From assembly GCA_014529385.2 (NCBI GenBank), contig CM043958.1, positions 121,242,817 to 121,304,816 on the forward strand: a DNA stretch of 62,000 nt, given 5' to 3'. The stretch comes from Adiantum capillus-veneris. Its lineage: Eukaryota; Streptophyta; Polypodiopsida; Polypodiales; Pteridaceae. Shown one piece after another: positions 24,901 through 35,039 of this stretch. The translations under genes and the position numbers were made by a program. Within the stretch, counting starts at the first letter, position 1, and every line of letters starts with the position of its first letter. The notes beneath the pieces were generated by a model. It was not told where the DNA came from. It saw nothing but the letters and a program-made list of their open reading frames with translations, and ran no database searches.

Positions 24901-25962
24901 GTGTGTTGTGAATGTTTGAAATACATTTATTTGATCGTATGCAGGATCTTGGATTTTCTTCATTCAGCCCATGTTGATGGGGAAAAGAGCAATGAAGTGG
25001 CCTCTCTTTTGTTTGCGGATTTTCCAACAAACTTTAAAGTTGAAAATTTTTCAAAGAACGAGGTATGCATCCTTCAAAACCACAATCGACAGTCTATGAT
25101 AGTTTTGGAACTTTAATTAAATTAACAATGCGTATTATGCAGGTCCCTCCATGGAATCAATTCTCTCAAAAATTAAGTAAGAAAGTGGCCGTAATAGCTT
25201 CAAAGTATGTGGCAGACAATGGGTGGTACATCACCCTAAGCTCCACTGATCACTTTGGCATTGTGTCTAGCCATGCCATCGAGATGGGATTCAAAATGAT
25301 GCACACCATCCTTATTTTGATCCCCGATGGTTATGTGCGAAAGACCATTGAGATTGAGAGAGTAAGTAAATTTATTTGTTGATTGAAAAGCATACTTGTA
25401 GTTTTCTTCAATTAGATCACATTCTAGTTGTAATTTGTAGGTGGAAACACTATTGCTAGGATTGTTTTATCGTAAGGGTCAACGTCCTATCTACGATCGA
25501 CGAGATGGAGAGAGCGTGGACAACAACTCTTTCGATGCCAAGTCCGGAATACTGGTGGAGCACGTCGACGGAGAGTACATTGGAGGACACGCTCTTAGAG
25601 GTGCCGCCGAGTGTAGCCTTGACTTCTTTCGGTAAGAATATATGCTTCCTACTATGTGTTATTGGACTATGTTACATAAAGTAAAAATACGCATATTTTT
25701 TGCTTTTTTTAGCTGGCTTGTGCGGACATTTACTGCGGAGCACACCTACATTGTTGATATGTTTTCTGGATGTGGTGGCTTGGGCAATGTTTGCGTTGAG
25801 TTGTTTAGACACTGTCTCTGCATAGATAGTGATCCAGAGGTCTTCCATCAACATCTTTCACGCTTCAAGGCTCCATGTGTACGTGCTATTTCAGCAGTTG
25901 ATGCAGATAGCGATGAGGAGACTGATTGGCAACAATATGAGCCCGGATCACATTGCCCTTGA
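21948..25962 (+). pseudogene. ParB-like plus N4/N6 methyltransferase-like fusion gene, 14 exons (gene 1)
   Basis: Fourteen exons fit by GT-AG sites and phase: 21948-21993, 22087-22731, 22812-22917, 23005-23212, 23311-23435, 23563-23705, 23789-24100, 24213-24418, 24512-24697, 24775-24862, 24945-25062, 25143-25361, 25441-25631 and 25713-25962, about 947 codons. A ParB/Srx-like domain ends exon 2 (GKKFIVWDGNHRLKTWMRLI, about residues 212-231). Exon 9 is lysine-rich. Exons 11-14 read like a beta-type methyltransferase with motif IV before motif I: VASLLFADFPTNF (about 712), GWYITLSSTDHFG, then HTYIVDMFSGCGGLG (about 880) and CIDSDPEVF. Motif IV is DFPT, not DPPY. Lesions are one missing base in exon 5 (125 nt where 126 fit) and TGA codons at 23973-23975 and 24024-24026. 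Catalysis is doubtful. Confidence 0.65.
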
Positions 25963-27520
25963 TTGACATCAACATTGGTATTATCTATCATTTTTTCTAG
26001 TTTGTGATTTTTATGGAACGACGTGTGACCATGGTGTTTGGGTGCCACTTTTTTGGTATTACTGAAGACATGTTGTTGGTGTTGATCGTCCTTATCAATT
26101 CAGCCATGATTTCATATTTATTATACTAGATAGAAGTTTGTTGAGAGCTTTGGATTTACCAAAGTAATATACCAACATATGCTTTTTTGCTTATGTAATT
26201 TCTTCTTCCCGTGAGCATTCGCTGCTGCACGGAAGCAAGTATGGAATGGGAATTTTTTTAGTTTGAATTTTCATACCGTTATGCTACCGAAATTTTGATT
26301 GCTTATCAATATCATCATGCTTTTTGTTCATGTTTGAAAACATAATCATGATTTCACGTATACACAAAAGTTAGTCAAGCTTCATGGAAGCAAGTATGGA
26401 ATGGAAAAAAAATTTGTTTGTATTTTCGCGCCGTTATGCTGTCGAAATTTTGATTGCTTGTGAATATAATCATGCTTTTTGTTCATGTTTAGAAACATAA
26501 TCATGGTTTCATGTATACACAAAAGTTAGGCAAGCTTCACGGAAGCAAGTATAGAATAGGAAAGCTTAACAAAAGTTAGGCAAGCTTTCACAGAAGCAAG
26601 TATGGAATGGTTTTATTTTTATTTTTCACCTTGTTATGCTGTCAAAATTTCATTTGCTTGTCAGTATTTCTTTACACTGTCGGTCTAAGAATATATATAG
26701 TTTTATATATAATATTTATATTATATATATAATATCTTTTTATTTATTTATTTATATGTGTGTGTTTATGTACATAAGGAGATCTTCAACTCGGTAAAGT
26801 GTTTTTAATTACTTGTTTATACAATATATATAGTTATTTATACGTGTGTGTTTATGTACGTATGCAGTTCTTCAACTCAGTAAAGTGTTCTTAATTACTA
26901 TTTTATATGCAAGAGTCTATGCGTGTTTCATTACTTTGAGGTCTTCGCCCAAACAAGTACAACCATCAATATTTTTTAGATTCCTAGTTTCAAATTGGCT
27001 TATTAGGCATTCATCCTTGTTTGCAACAACACCTACATGGACAGGAAAGTATATTCTACTAAAAGTAGGGTATATACTAAAGACATGCTCATCTTTTTCT
27101 TGCATTATATAAAAAACTCACATAGATTCTCTTTACATTTTTGGATTTCAAACAGCTTGTAGTTACATTTGACGGTTCAGTTTAGCTACAAGATATCAAC
27201 AATACCCTAAATTATGACAGATCTTGAAGATGTGTTAGTAGACCAGGCCGATTAAAAGTATCACAGCTACTTCAATAATAATAAGTCAGACAGAGACGTA
27301 TGAATTATTCTCGCCAAGGCACTGAAGAGTGGAACACCATCATATAGTTAAAATAAGAATCATATAATTAAAATAAGTTGTTCACATGATTACGTAGGGA
27401 ATCAAACCTGCACGCACACACACACACAGTACAACTTGCATCACACTAGTACAATTTATCATGTGCTAGTGCATATTTATTTAACTATATTATTTAGTGC
27501 ATAATTATTTAAATCTTGCC
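25963..27520. repeat. 3' flank with repeated GCCGTTATGCTG modules
   Basis: Three related segments, each with a GGAAGCAAGTATGGAATGG-like stretch followed by a variant of GCCGTTATGCTGTCGAAA, lie at about 26229-26320, 26390-26480 and 26590-26665. The motif cores are at 26274-26296, 26429-26450 and 26627-26650. They match the direct-oriented copies upstream of the gene. The rest, to 27520, is AT-rich without a convincing gene. Confidence 0.75.
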
Positions 27521-27877
27521 TCAATCTTCTACCACATTAGAGCCAGAGATGTCGACCAGGTTGATTGTGCGTTTGCAGACAAGCAAATGGTCAATCTCCG
27601 CCTGTAAAGCGGCCCTTCGAGAGCTATCTATGTACCCCCATGTCTCCCACTTGCCCAGAGCTTCTCGCATTGTCTCAAAGCCATCATTGAGTTCTTGGTC
27701 TCCGGTGTTGCGAGCGCAATTAAGGTGGTTGAACATCTGGATCGCCTTGTTTGTGTCACGCTCTCTTTGTGTAAACGTCTTCTTTTCTTCAAGGGGTGCG
27801 TTGGGGGGGAGTTTGTGAAGCTCTTCATGGATTTTTGCAACTACCTCATTACCAGTACTAGCATATCCTATAGGCAT
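27521..27877 (-). CDS. Small intact protein of unknown function (118 residues)
   Basis: A single open frame from ATG at 27877 to a stop at 27521 encodes MPIGYASTGNEVVAKI...GSNVVED. The composition is that of a normal soluble protein, largely helical, with charged segments (PLEEKKTFTQRERDTNKAIQ) and no signal peptide or membrane segment. A TATA box lies 87-94 bp upstream of the ATG, which supports a genuine intronless gene. I recognise no family. It lies between the ParB-methyltransferase-like gene and the right inverted-repeat arm at 28.5 kb, on the opposite strand, so it could be a second gene of the same mobile unit. Unlike most of the long genes in the window it shows no lesion. An expressed host gene is the alternative. 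Confidence 0.6.
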   Translation of the reverse strand: MPIGYASTGNEVVAKIHEELHKLPPNAPLEEKKTFTQRERDTNKAIQMFNHLNCARNTGDQELNDGFETMREALGKWETWGYIDSSRRAALQAEIDHLLVCKRTINLVDISGSNVVED

Positions 27878-27963
27878 TGTATAAGTACAGGGAAAATGAA
27901 AAAATCTCTCTTGATTAGCACCTCCGATTCACTTGTGCAGCATATGGTGCTTGCCTTGTAACA

Positions 27964-27971
27964 TTTATATA
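27964..27971 (-). promoter_or_regulatory. TATA box of the 118-residue gene
   Basis: TATATAAA on the minus strand, 87 bp upstream of the ATG at 27877, an ordinary spacing for a plant promoter with a short 5' untranslated region. Confidence 0.5.
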
Positions 27972-28069
27972 GGCTAAAGCACCATGCTCTCAAAAAGCAT
28001 TGATAGTGATGGAAGAGTGGCATGTGTTAGTGACATGAGTGGTCCCACGCAGCATATGCTAACTGCTAA

Positions 28070-28375
28070 ATTGGAGCGTGCAATAATATATGCATGATTT
28101 GTCAATATGAATATTATAATCGTCTACTACTCCACCACTAACTTTTAAAGTGGGGTGTGCAATAAAATATACATGATTTGTCACTACGATTATTATTCCC
28201 CTATAAGATTTATAAGCATCTAAAAGTGCAATGAGTAGACAACACTAACTGCCTCTCTAAGGGCTCGGGAAACACTATGATTATTATTCTTCTATGAATA
28301 CTATAGGCATATAATAGTGCAATGAGTAACCACCACAAACTGCCTCTCTAAGGGCTCGGAAAACATTATTTGTGG
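28070..28375 (+). repeat. Degenerate tandem repeat
   Basis: Segments with GTGCAATAAAATATACATGA, GATTATTATTC and CTGCCTCTCTAAGGGCTCGG recur two to three times at a spacing of roughly 100-130 bp. No coding frame is seen. Confidence 0.75.
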
Positions 28376-28413
28376 ACCCGTCTTTGGAACCTTTTCACAC
28401 GCATATGAACAGG

Positions 28414-28507
<94 letters not shown>

Positions 28508-28730
28508 AGTAGAGAACGTGCACACAACCTCCTTCTTCACAACAAAACTCCACTTTCATCTCAATTAAAATGTGGGATATTTATAAAATATATAAATTAA
28601 ACCAACACATAAACAATTCTATACCAAGATACTAAATGAAATAATTTGAACCGGCTTGAGAACCTTCTTGCCCAAACTTGAGCCGGACTTTTTTCATTCT
28701 GAACCTATCTTTTCTCTCTCCCCCTCATCT

Positions 28731-28791
<61 letters not shown>

Positions 28792-29035
28792 ATGTGAGTA
28801 GAAAACGTGCACACAACCTCCTTCTTCACAACAAAACTCCACTTTTACTTAACTCCACTTTCATCTCAATTAAAATGTAGGATATTTATAAAATATATAC
28901 ATTAAACCAACACATAAACAATTCTATACCAAGTTACTAAATGAAATAATTTGAACCGGCTTGAGAACCTTCTTGCCCAAACTTTAGCCGGACTTTTTTC
29001 ATTTTGAACCTATCTTTCCTCTCTCCCCCTCATCT

Positions 29036-29085
<50 letters not shown>
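28414..29085 (+). repeat. Tandem 310-bp units with (CT)n(CA)n, right inverted-repeat arm
   Basis: Two nearly identical units of about 310 bp start with (CT)n followed by (CA)n (28419-28504 and 28736-28792) and continue with GTGAGTAGA-AACGTGCACAC, CTCCTTCTTCACAACAAAAC and later GAACCGGCTTGAGAACC. A third unit is cut short after its (CT)n at about 29041-29083. Blocks at 28503-28570 and 28790-28880 are inverted relative to 20370-20540. Confidence 0.85.
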
Positions 29086-29087
<2 letters not shown>

Positions 29088-29238
29088 GTCGGTACTCTCA
29101 CACCCCGATCCTATCTCTATTTCACAAGTATGTTTTTCTCTCTCCGTCTAATCCTTCTTCTCTCTCCTTCCCTCGGTACTTATTTAACATACCACAACGC
29201 CACCTTAGAGAGCATACATATGAGTGGAATCCATGCTT

Positions 29239-32200
29239 CTATAAACTCGAAAAAGCATCACCTGTAGCAAAAAAACACGAATTGATTAACTCGCAAATAA
29301 AATTAACCCGCACACTGGATCCTTGATTTTGAATGTCAATTTCACCTGCAAAGACAACATAATAGAATTTTGTATTATCTTCCAAAAAGGGCCATATCTA
29401 TACCAATCACATTGGACAAATAAGTACCTTTGTTTTTCTCACCAACTTCAATACCTTGCTCCCTTTCTTGAATGCTCTGGACTTTGTTTGTATTTGGTGT
29501 CGCTTTTTCTATCCCTTTGTCAGTTTTTTCTTGTATGTCCTTGGTTGCAAGAGTCGCTTGGAGCTCTTCATTGGCTTCACCCTTCTTCTCACTACCCTCT
29601 TCATCTTCATCTCTTTGAGACATGTTGTTAGTGTCGTGTGAAGGTTTTGGAGAATTTTGCACAACAAAATCACTTTGATGCTCTACAACCACCATCTCCT
29701 CTTCACTATTCCTAATGTCACTTTCATGAATTTGGGTCTCTCCAATTGTAGGTAGCATGTTCTCGCTCTCTTTAGTCATGTCATTTGAAGTTTTTTGAGA
29801 GGTTTGTTCTACAAGATCACTTTTGTGCTCTACAAGATCGCCTTTATGAAACTCGATCTCTCCAACAATGGTGGGTAGCACTTGTGCTGCTTGAGATATG
29901 TTATCTCCGTCTTCTATTTTGTTGTCTTCATCTGAAAGATGAAAAAAACCAAATTTTTACCAATTTAGAAAATAGTCTAGTGGATTTTCAATAACCATAG
30001 AATCTATTTCATTTCCATCATCTAACCCAAACGTTTTATGTTAGAAAGGCTCCATTTAGCACATTAACACAAAAATGCTAACCTAGAATGATACCTAAAG
30101 CACATTTGAAAGTGAGGCTTAATCTTAAGCTCCAGCCTAAGGCTTAAGTTTCAAAGTTTAGGCTTTTGTTTCAAGCCTAAAACTTAAGTCTCAAAATTTA
30201 TGCTTATGTTTGAAGTTTAAAATGTAAGTCCTAAGCCCTTTTTAGTCTTCATCATACACTATGTGAAAACCTTTTATACTATGTGCACTGAAGACCTTTT
30301 TATAAAACCCCTTATCTATGAATTTTTCAAAGTATCATCCAATTTTTTTCATAATCTATAAGTATTTTGTTATTTGTAACTTTTTTTGCTACAATGCTCA
30401 TGAGACTGGACTCATATGGTAGTGCTACACTAAGATACAAAGGCAAGGCTCGAACTTAAGTTCGATCTTACAAAATAAATTTCAGTTTCTTGTTATAGAT
30501 TATGACTCTTTCTCTTTCTTAACATATGTAATCGCTACAATAGGATATGAAATTGTGAGCTTCACTTGGAAGTACTGAGGTAGCATTCTATGACAAGGAC
30601 TCTTGTTGTTGAGGTAGGATTCTATGACAAGGAATTTTGAGGCTCAAATTTAATTTCATGCCTAAGGCTTAAGTCTTAACCTTAAGCTTATGTTTCAAGT
30701 GTAAGGCTTAAATCTCAAGCCATGTCTAGTCGCAACGCATTCACTATGTATAAAATTATTATATTGTGCACATCTAGGGCCTATTCAAAAAACCTCTTAA
30801 CTATGAATTTTTCAAGGTATGATCCTTTTTACTTCATGATCTATAAGTATTGCTATTTGGAAGATTATATTACTACAATGCTCTTGAGATCGGCATAACA
30901 TGGTAGTGCTCATGACCTCGGCCTCACATGGTAGTGCTACACTAACATGTGGAGGCAAGGTTCAAACTTAAGTTCGAGCCTACAAACTAAATTTCAATGC
31001 CTTGTTAGGTACAAAGACATTATGAGTTTCACGTAACATATACAAGTGCTACACTAGGATAAGGAAGTTCAAGTCTCACTTAGAACAACTCAGCCATGAC
31101 TTTTTTGATTGAAGTTCAAACACAAGTGCTTCACTATCTCTCCTTGTTAGGCTTGAACTTAAGTTTGAGCCTCATTAGTGTTTGGTAATGCTTCATTATT
31201 GTCTCACCAAAACCAAAATTTCTTACTCTTAAAACACATCTGTATGTTAGCTATGCTTTGTGAATTGACACTTTAAATAAAGACATGTACTTTGTGATGG
31301 CTCAAACTCAAGTTTGATCCCCCCCATCATTTTTTAAAACAACAACAATTAAATCTAATTAAAATGACATACTTTTAGATAAAGACACAAGATAGTATTA
31401 AGAAAATAGTGTTTGAAGGACCTAAAGTATCACAATTGATCAATTCAATACACTATCCTGCTTTTTTATACTTTAGAAGTCTGTTGGTACATGATAATGG
31501 CATGCATCATTAAACCTAGTATCAAAAATACTCTAAGAAGCATTCGCACCTTTTTCATTAGCTACTACAATGTCTTGAGGGGCTCTATCATCCTCTTGTG
31601 CATCCTCATTGCCTGCATCATCATCCTCATTATCTTCATCATTTTCTTTTGCACACTCAATATCCACAACTGGACTCATTTCTCCAACATTGTCTGCCCC
31701 CCCTTTATGATCAAAATTCGTAGCTTCTTGAACTTCACTATCATCCGTGTTGTCTACGTTATCGTTGTCTTCATTTCCATCAACATCCTCTCCACTGCTT
31801 TGTTGCTCATCGATGTCAAGATTGTTAAGGTCTTCTTTTTCTTTATCATCCAGCTCCACTGTTTGTCTCGCAAGTGATGCTTGACTTGCACCACACCACT
31901 CCTGCAAGGACGGATTGCTCTCCAAAAGACTAGAGCATTGAGATTCTAGCTCCATTGCTTCAAAATCATCTTTACATAGAGCAATTTCCCTTCTCTTCTT
32001 CGAGAAGCTTTGCTCCAACACAACTCTACCGCAAAAAATTCCAACACATAGCTTTGCCCAAGACAAAACCCTGTGATAAAGCCATCAATGAAGTTTCTAT
32101 CAATAAATTCATGATCCTTGCCACAAGAGCCTGAGAAAAAGACTCTTTTTGTATGATCTTTGTCAATAGCCTCAAATCTATCAACCTTGCTAACAAAAAG

Positions 32201-34972
32201 AGCAACCATTGCAGAGTCCACAGTTCCATCTATCCATGAGTCACCTCTTGTTGCTTGGATATTTCCATATTCAATATGGACCTTAGTTGACTGGCTAGAA
32301 ACCCCTTCAACAAGCATTCCGATATTGATGAAATCAATGAAACACACTAGCACATATTCGTATTGTGCATTCAATGTGTTTAGATTGAGTGCCAAATTTG
32401 CAAAAAAATATATAGAGAGCTTTTCTTTAGTACCATGAAGATCCAAGACAACCAATTGAAATGGTACGTGCTCTGTATTGCAAAAGTCTTTGATCTTCCC
32501 CATATCAAAGCCCACCCCCTTGATTCTCCATGGAATAGACTCATCTTGAGATATAATGCCCATATTAGCTCTATAAAGATGATTGAGGAGAGTTATTACA
32601 CTTTTTGGAAGTGAGGGTGGAGTCTTCTTTGCTCTGTTGAGGGAGTCCTTGACATAGTACTGGCTATAGCTCCTCATTTGATTGTACTCATGCTCTCCTA
32701 GCTTGTACTTCTCACAAACTTGCTCCCAAGATAAATTTTCCCTTGTCAAATCAAAGAAGAATGATATTATTGCTTCTTTCAACACTCGATCTGTTTTTAG
32801 CTTCCAAGCCATCTCATCCATGTCCATTCTATGAGGGGTATGCTTGCTCTTCTTTAGCAAGATGGTTTTGTCCAGGATTGCATTCTGTAGTTCAAGAACT
32901 TCTTTATTCTCAAGGCCTAAAATGCACCTGAGCAATGTAGGTGCCAGTGTTGCTATGCCAGGTGCTTGTCGAATCTGACCACCCTTCATAGTTCGAAATT
33001 TAGGATTTTTGTTGGAACCTTCATCAATTGTTTCTCCCTTTGTATTTGGTAGCAAGCCTCGAGCATATTGTCTCATGATCTTGACCCAATTATTCCATAT
33101 CTTCTCATCACATAGAAGCAAATGCAAGTCGGTCTTGACAAATCCCTTTTGAAGTGTGTGCTCTGTTGTCTCAACAAAGGTCTGCAAAATTGAAAATTCC
33201 AACATCAATATTGACAAGGCTCTAACTTGTGGGATTGAGACATATACTTAATAAGTTCAAGCCTAGCTAGATTGAATTGTTTCTTTATATGCTCACATAC
33301 ATCTATGTAAAGTCCAAAATACATGGGTATATGTAAGTGGGGCTCAAACTTAAGTTCGAGCCTCGCTTAGCCTCATATGCAAGTGACACTAAATCTTAAG
33401 TTAAAACCTCAATTTAAGTTCTAAATGATCACATGGAGGTCTTTCTTGAGCCTATGATAGACTCTAGTTTACAAATAGATATTGATTAAAAAGACTCACA
33501 TCCATGTTTTCAAAGAATCAAACAAGTACCTTCCAAGCCTCAAAGTCCTTCTTGGTTTGGTTGACACCAGGTGGTGGCTTAGAAGGACAACCATTTGCAT
33601 GCCACTGTGCTCGTGCTTGCATAAGTTGGTCAAGAAATGGCTCCTTTTGCATTGACATTGCAACAGATAGATTCACATCTTTGGAGATTTCACGAGAGAT
33701 CTTTGGTGGGCAATTGAGAATAATCTTTGATCGTCTATATTTGAATTGTTGACGCAATTGAGGGGTAACCTTTGCAACGTTTGCACCTTGCAAACGTTTT
33801 GCAGCACTAATGGAGTGTTGTCCAGAGATGATCCAGTAATCAACATTGCGAACATCCTCTTTGGCAAGTTTGTCAAGAGGATGTTTTTTGGAAGGATCGC
33901 AAGGCATCAAAATTGCTAGTATCTCCTCTTGCTTTGGTTCTTGAATGAAGTCTAAAGTCAAAATCCTGACCCAATCTAGATTTAATCTTCTGTACACATA
34001 GTTTGATGGAGCAGGAAAACACCTTGTCACGTCAATGCTAAAGACTTCATTGATCCCAAAAGGATAGAATCCCTTCTTGATTTCTAAAGAGGTTAGTGCC
34101 TTGTTATCTTCCAATGGAGTTTCCATGTCCATCAACTCCTCTTCCGAAACCTCTTTTTCTTCTGCACTCTTTTTCATCTTCCTCTTTGCTAGTTTTTGTC
34201 GATCTTCCTCAAGAGTAGAATCATCCTTTGCCTTTCTTTTTCTTCTGAGTCCTTGTGCATCTTGCCCTTGTGAACCTTCTTACTCCTCTAAATTAATGGT
34301 GGCAGATATCTTCTCTACATGTGTTGAAGCACTTGCACAGGAACCTCTTGATGCTGCAAGTGCACTCCTAACTATGGCTTTCCCTGTCTTCTCCACAACT
34401 TTCTTAGGTAGTGCCCCTATTGGTTTCTTTGCAGGTACAATCTTCTTTGGTAAGCTCAAGACTCACTTTGCATGTTTCACTGCCTTCATTAGGTCTTCCA
34501 CATAGTCCACACCCAAGTCTTCTTGATTAGTGAAGCTAGAGATCTTCAATCGTAATTTTACAATAGAATTTTCTTTTCCTAGTTTGCTACCATTCATGTC
34601 TGCTACATGAAAAGTGCCCAATGATAAGAAAAACTTGTTTGCCTTTATGGTCTCTCCAATAGGTAGCACATTATATGCAAAGCATGGCATTGTTGTTGCA
34701 TCCACATCATCTTTGACACCCACAACAATCCCCATGTCTCCATATTTCATATCACCTTGTGGCAAATATAGATGGATGTCACCTTTGTAGTTTGCATCTG
34801 TATCGTAGGTATCCACAAACCACTTCACTCCTTCTTCTTTTGTTAACTCAAAGGTCTTGTCAACCTTTATTCTTGGATCAGTAGTTTTGGCGTGAGTGGA
34901 CATTCCAAGAACATCGAGTGTGAAGACTTGTGCACCCTGCTCTGGTATACTTGGTACATTGGAAGCCTCCAT
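29239..34972 (-). pseudogene. ParB-like plus methyltransferase-like fusion gene, four exons (gene 2)
   Basis: Exons 34972-33530, 33181-31550, 29931-29428 and 29345-29239 join with matching phase (the last is less certain), about 1229 codons. After an unrecognised N-terminus and a basic linker comes a ParB/Srx-like domain (VDYWIISGQHSISAAKRL, about residues 378-395). Exon 2 has VPFQLVVLDLHG (about 722-731) at the place of methyltransferase motif IV, YEYVLVCFIDF, and QSYVLEFFCG (about 857) at the place of motif I, followed by KRREIALCKDDF. This parallels gene 1 with similar spacing, but DPPY is replaced by DLHG. The tail is acidic, and exon 3 has internal repeats (SDLVEQTSQK, SDFVVQNSPK). Lesions: TGA 34463-34465, TAA 34280-34282, and one missing base at the homopolymer 32033-32038. 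The two stops may instead lie in an intron starting GTGAGT. Confidence 0.6.
30080..31340 (-). repeat. Intronic copies of the CTTAAG palindrome repeat
   Basis: Inside the 1.6-kb intron of the second ParB-methyltransferase-like gene, phrases such as GGCTCGAACTTAAGTTCGA and AGTGCTACACTAACATGTGG recur, degenerate but related to the main array at 35.0-37.9 kb. Another copy lies in the preceding intron near 33340-33370. Confidence 0.7.
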
Positions 34973-35039
34973 TCCTAAAACAACCAAAAAGAACAATGTT
35001 AGAACCTAAACAAGGAGCATATGTTTAAGTTAAATAGTA

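Noticed and set aside
25713-25962. C5-cytosine methyltransferase, suggested by DMFSGCGGLG
   Set aside because: The motif is like motif I of C5 enzymes, but no PCQ motif or other C5 motifs follow; the order with a degenerate motif IV upstream fits permuted N4/N6 enzymes better.
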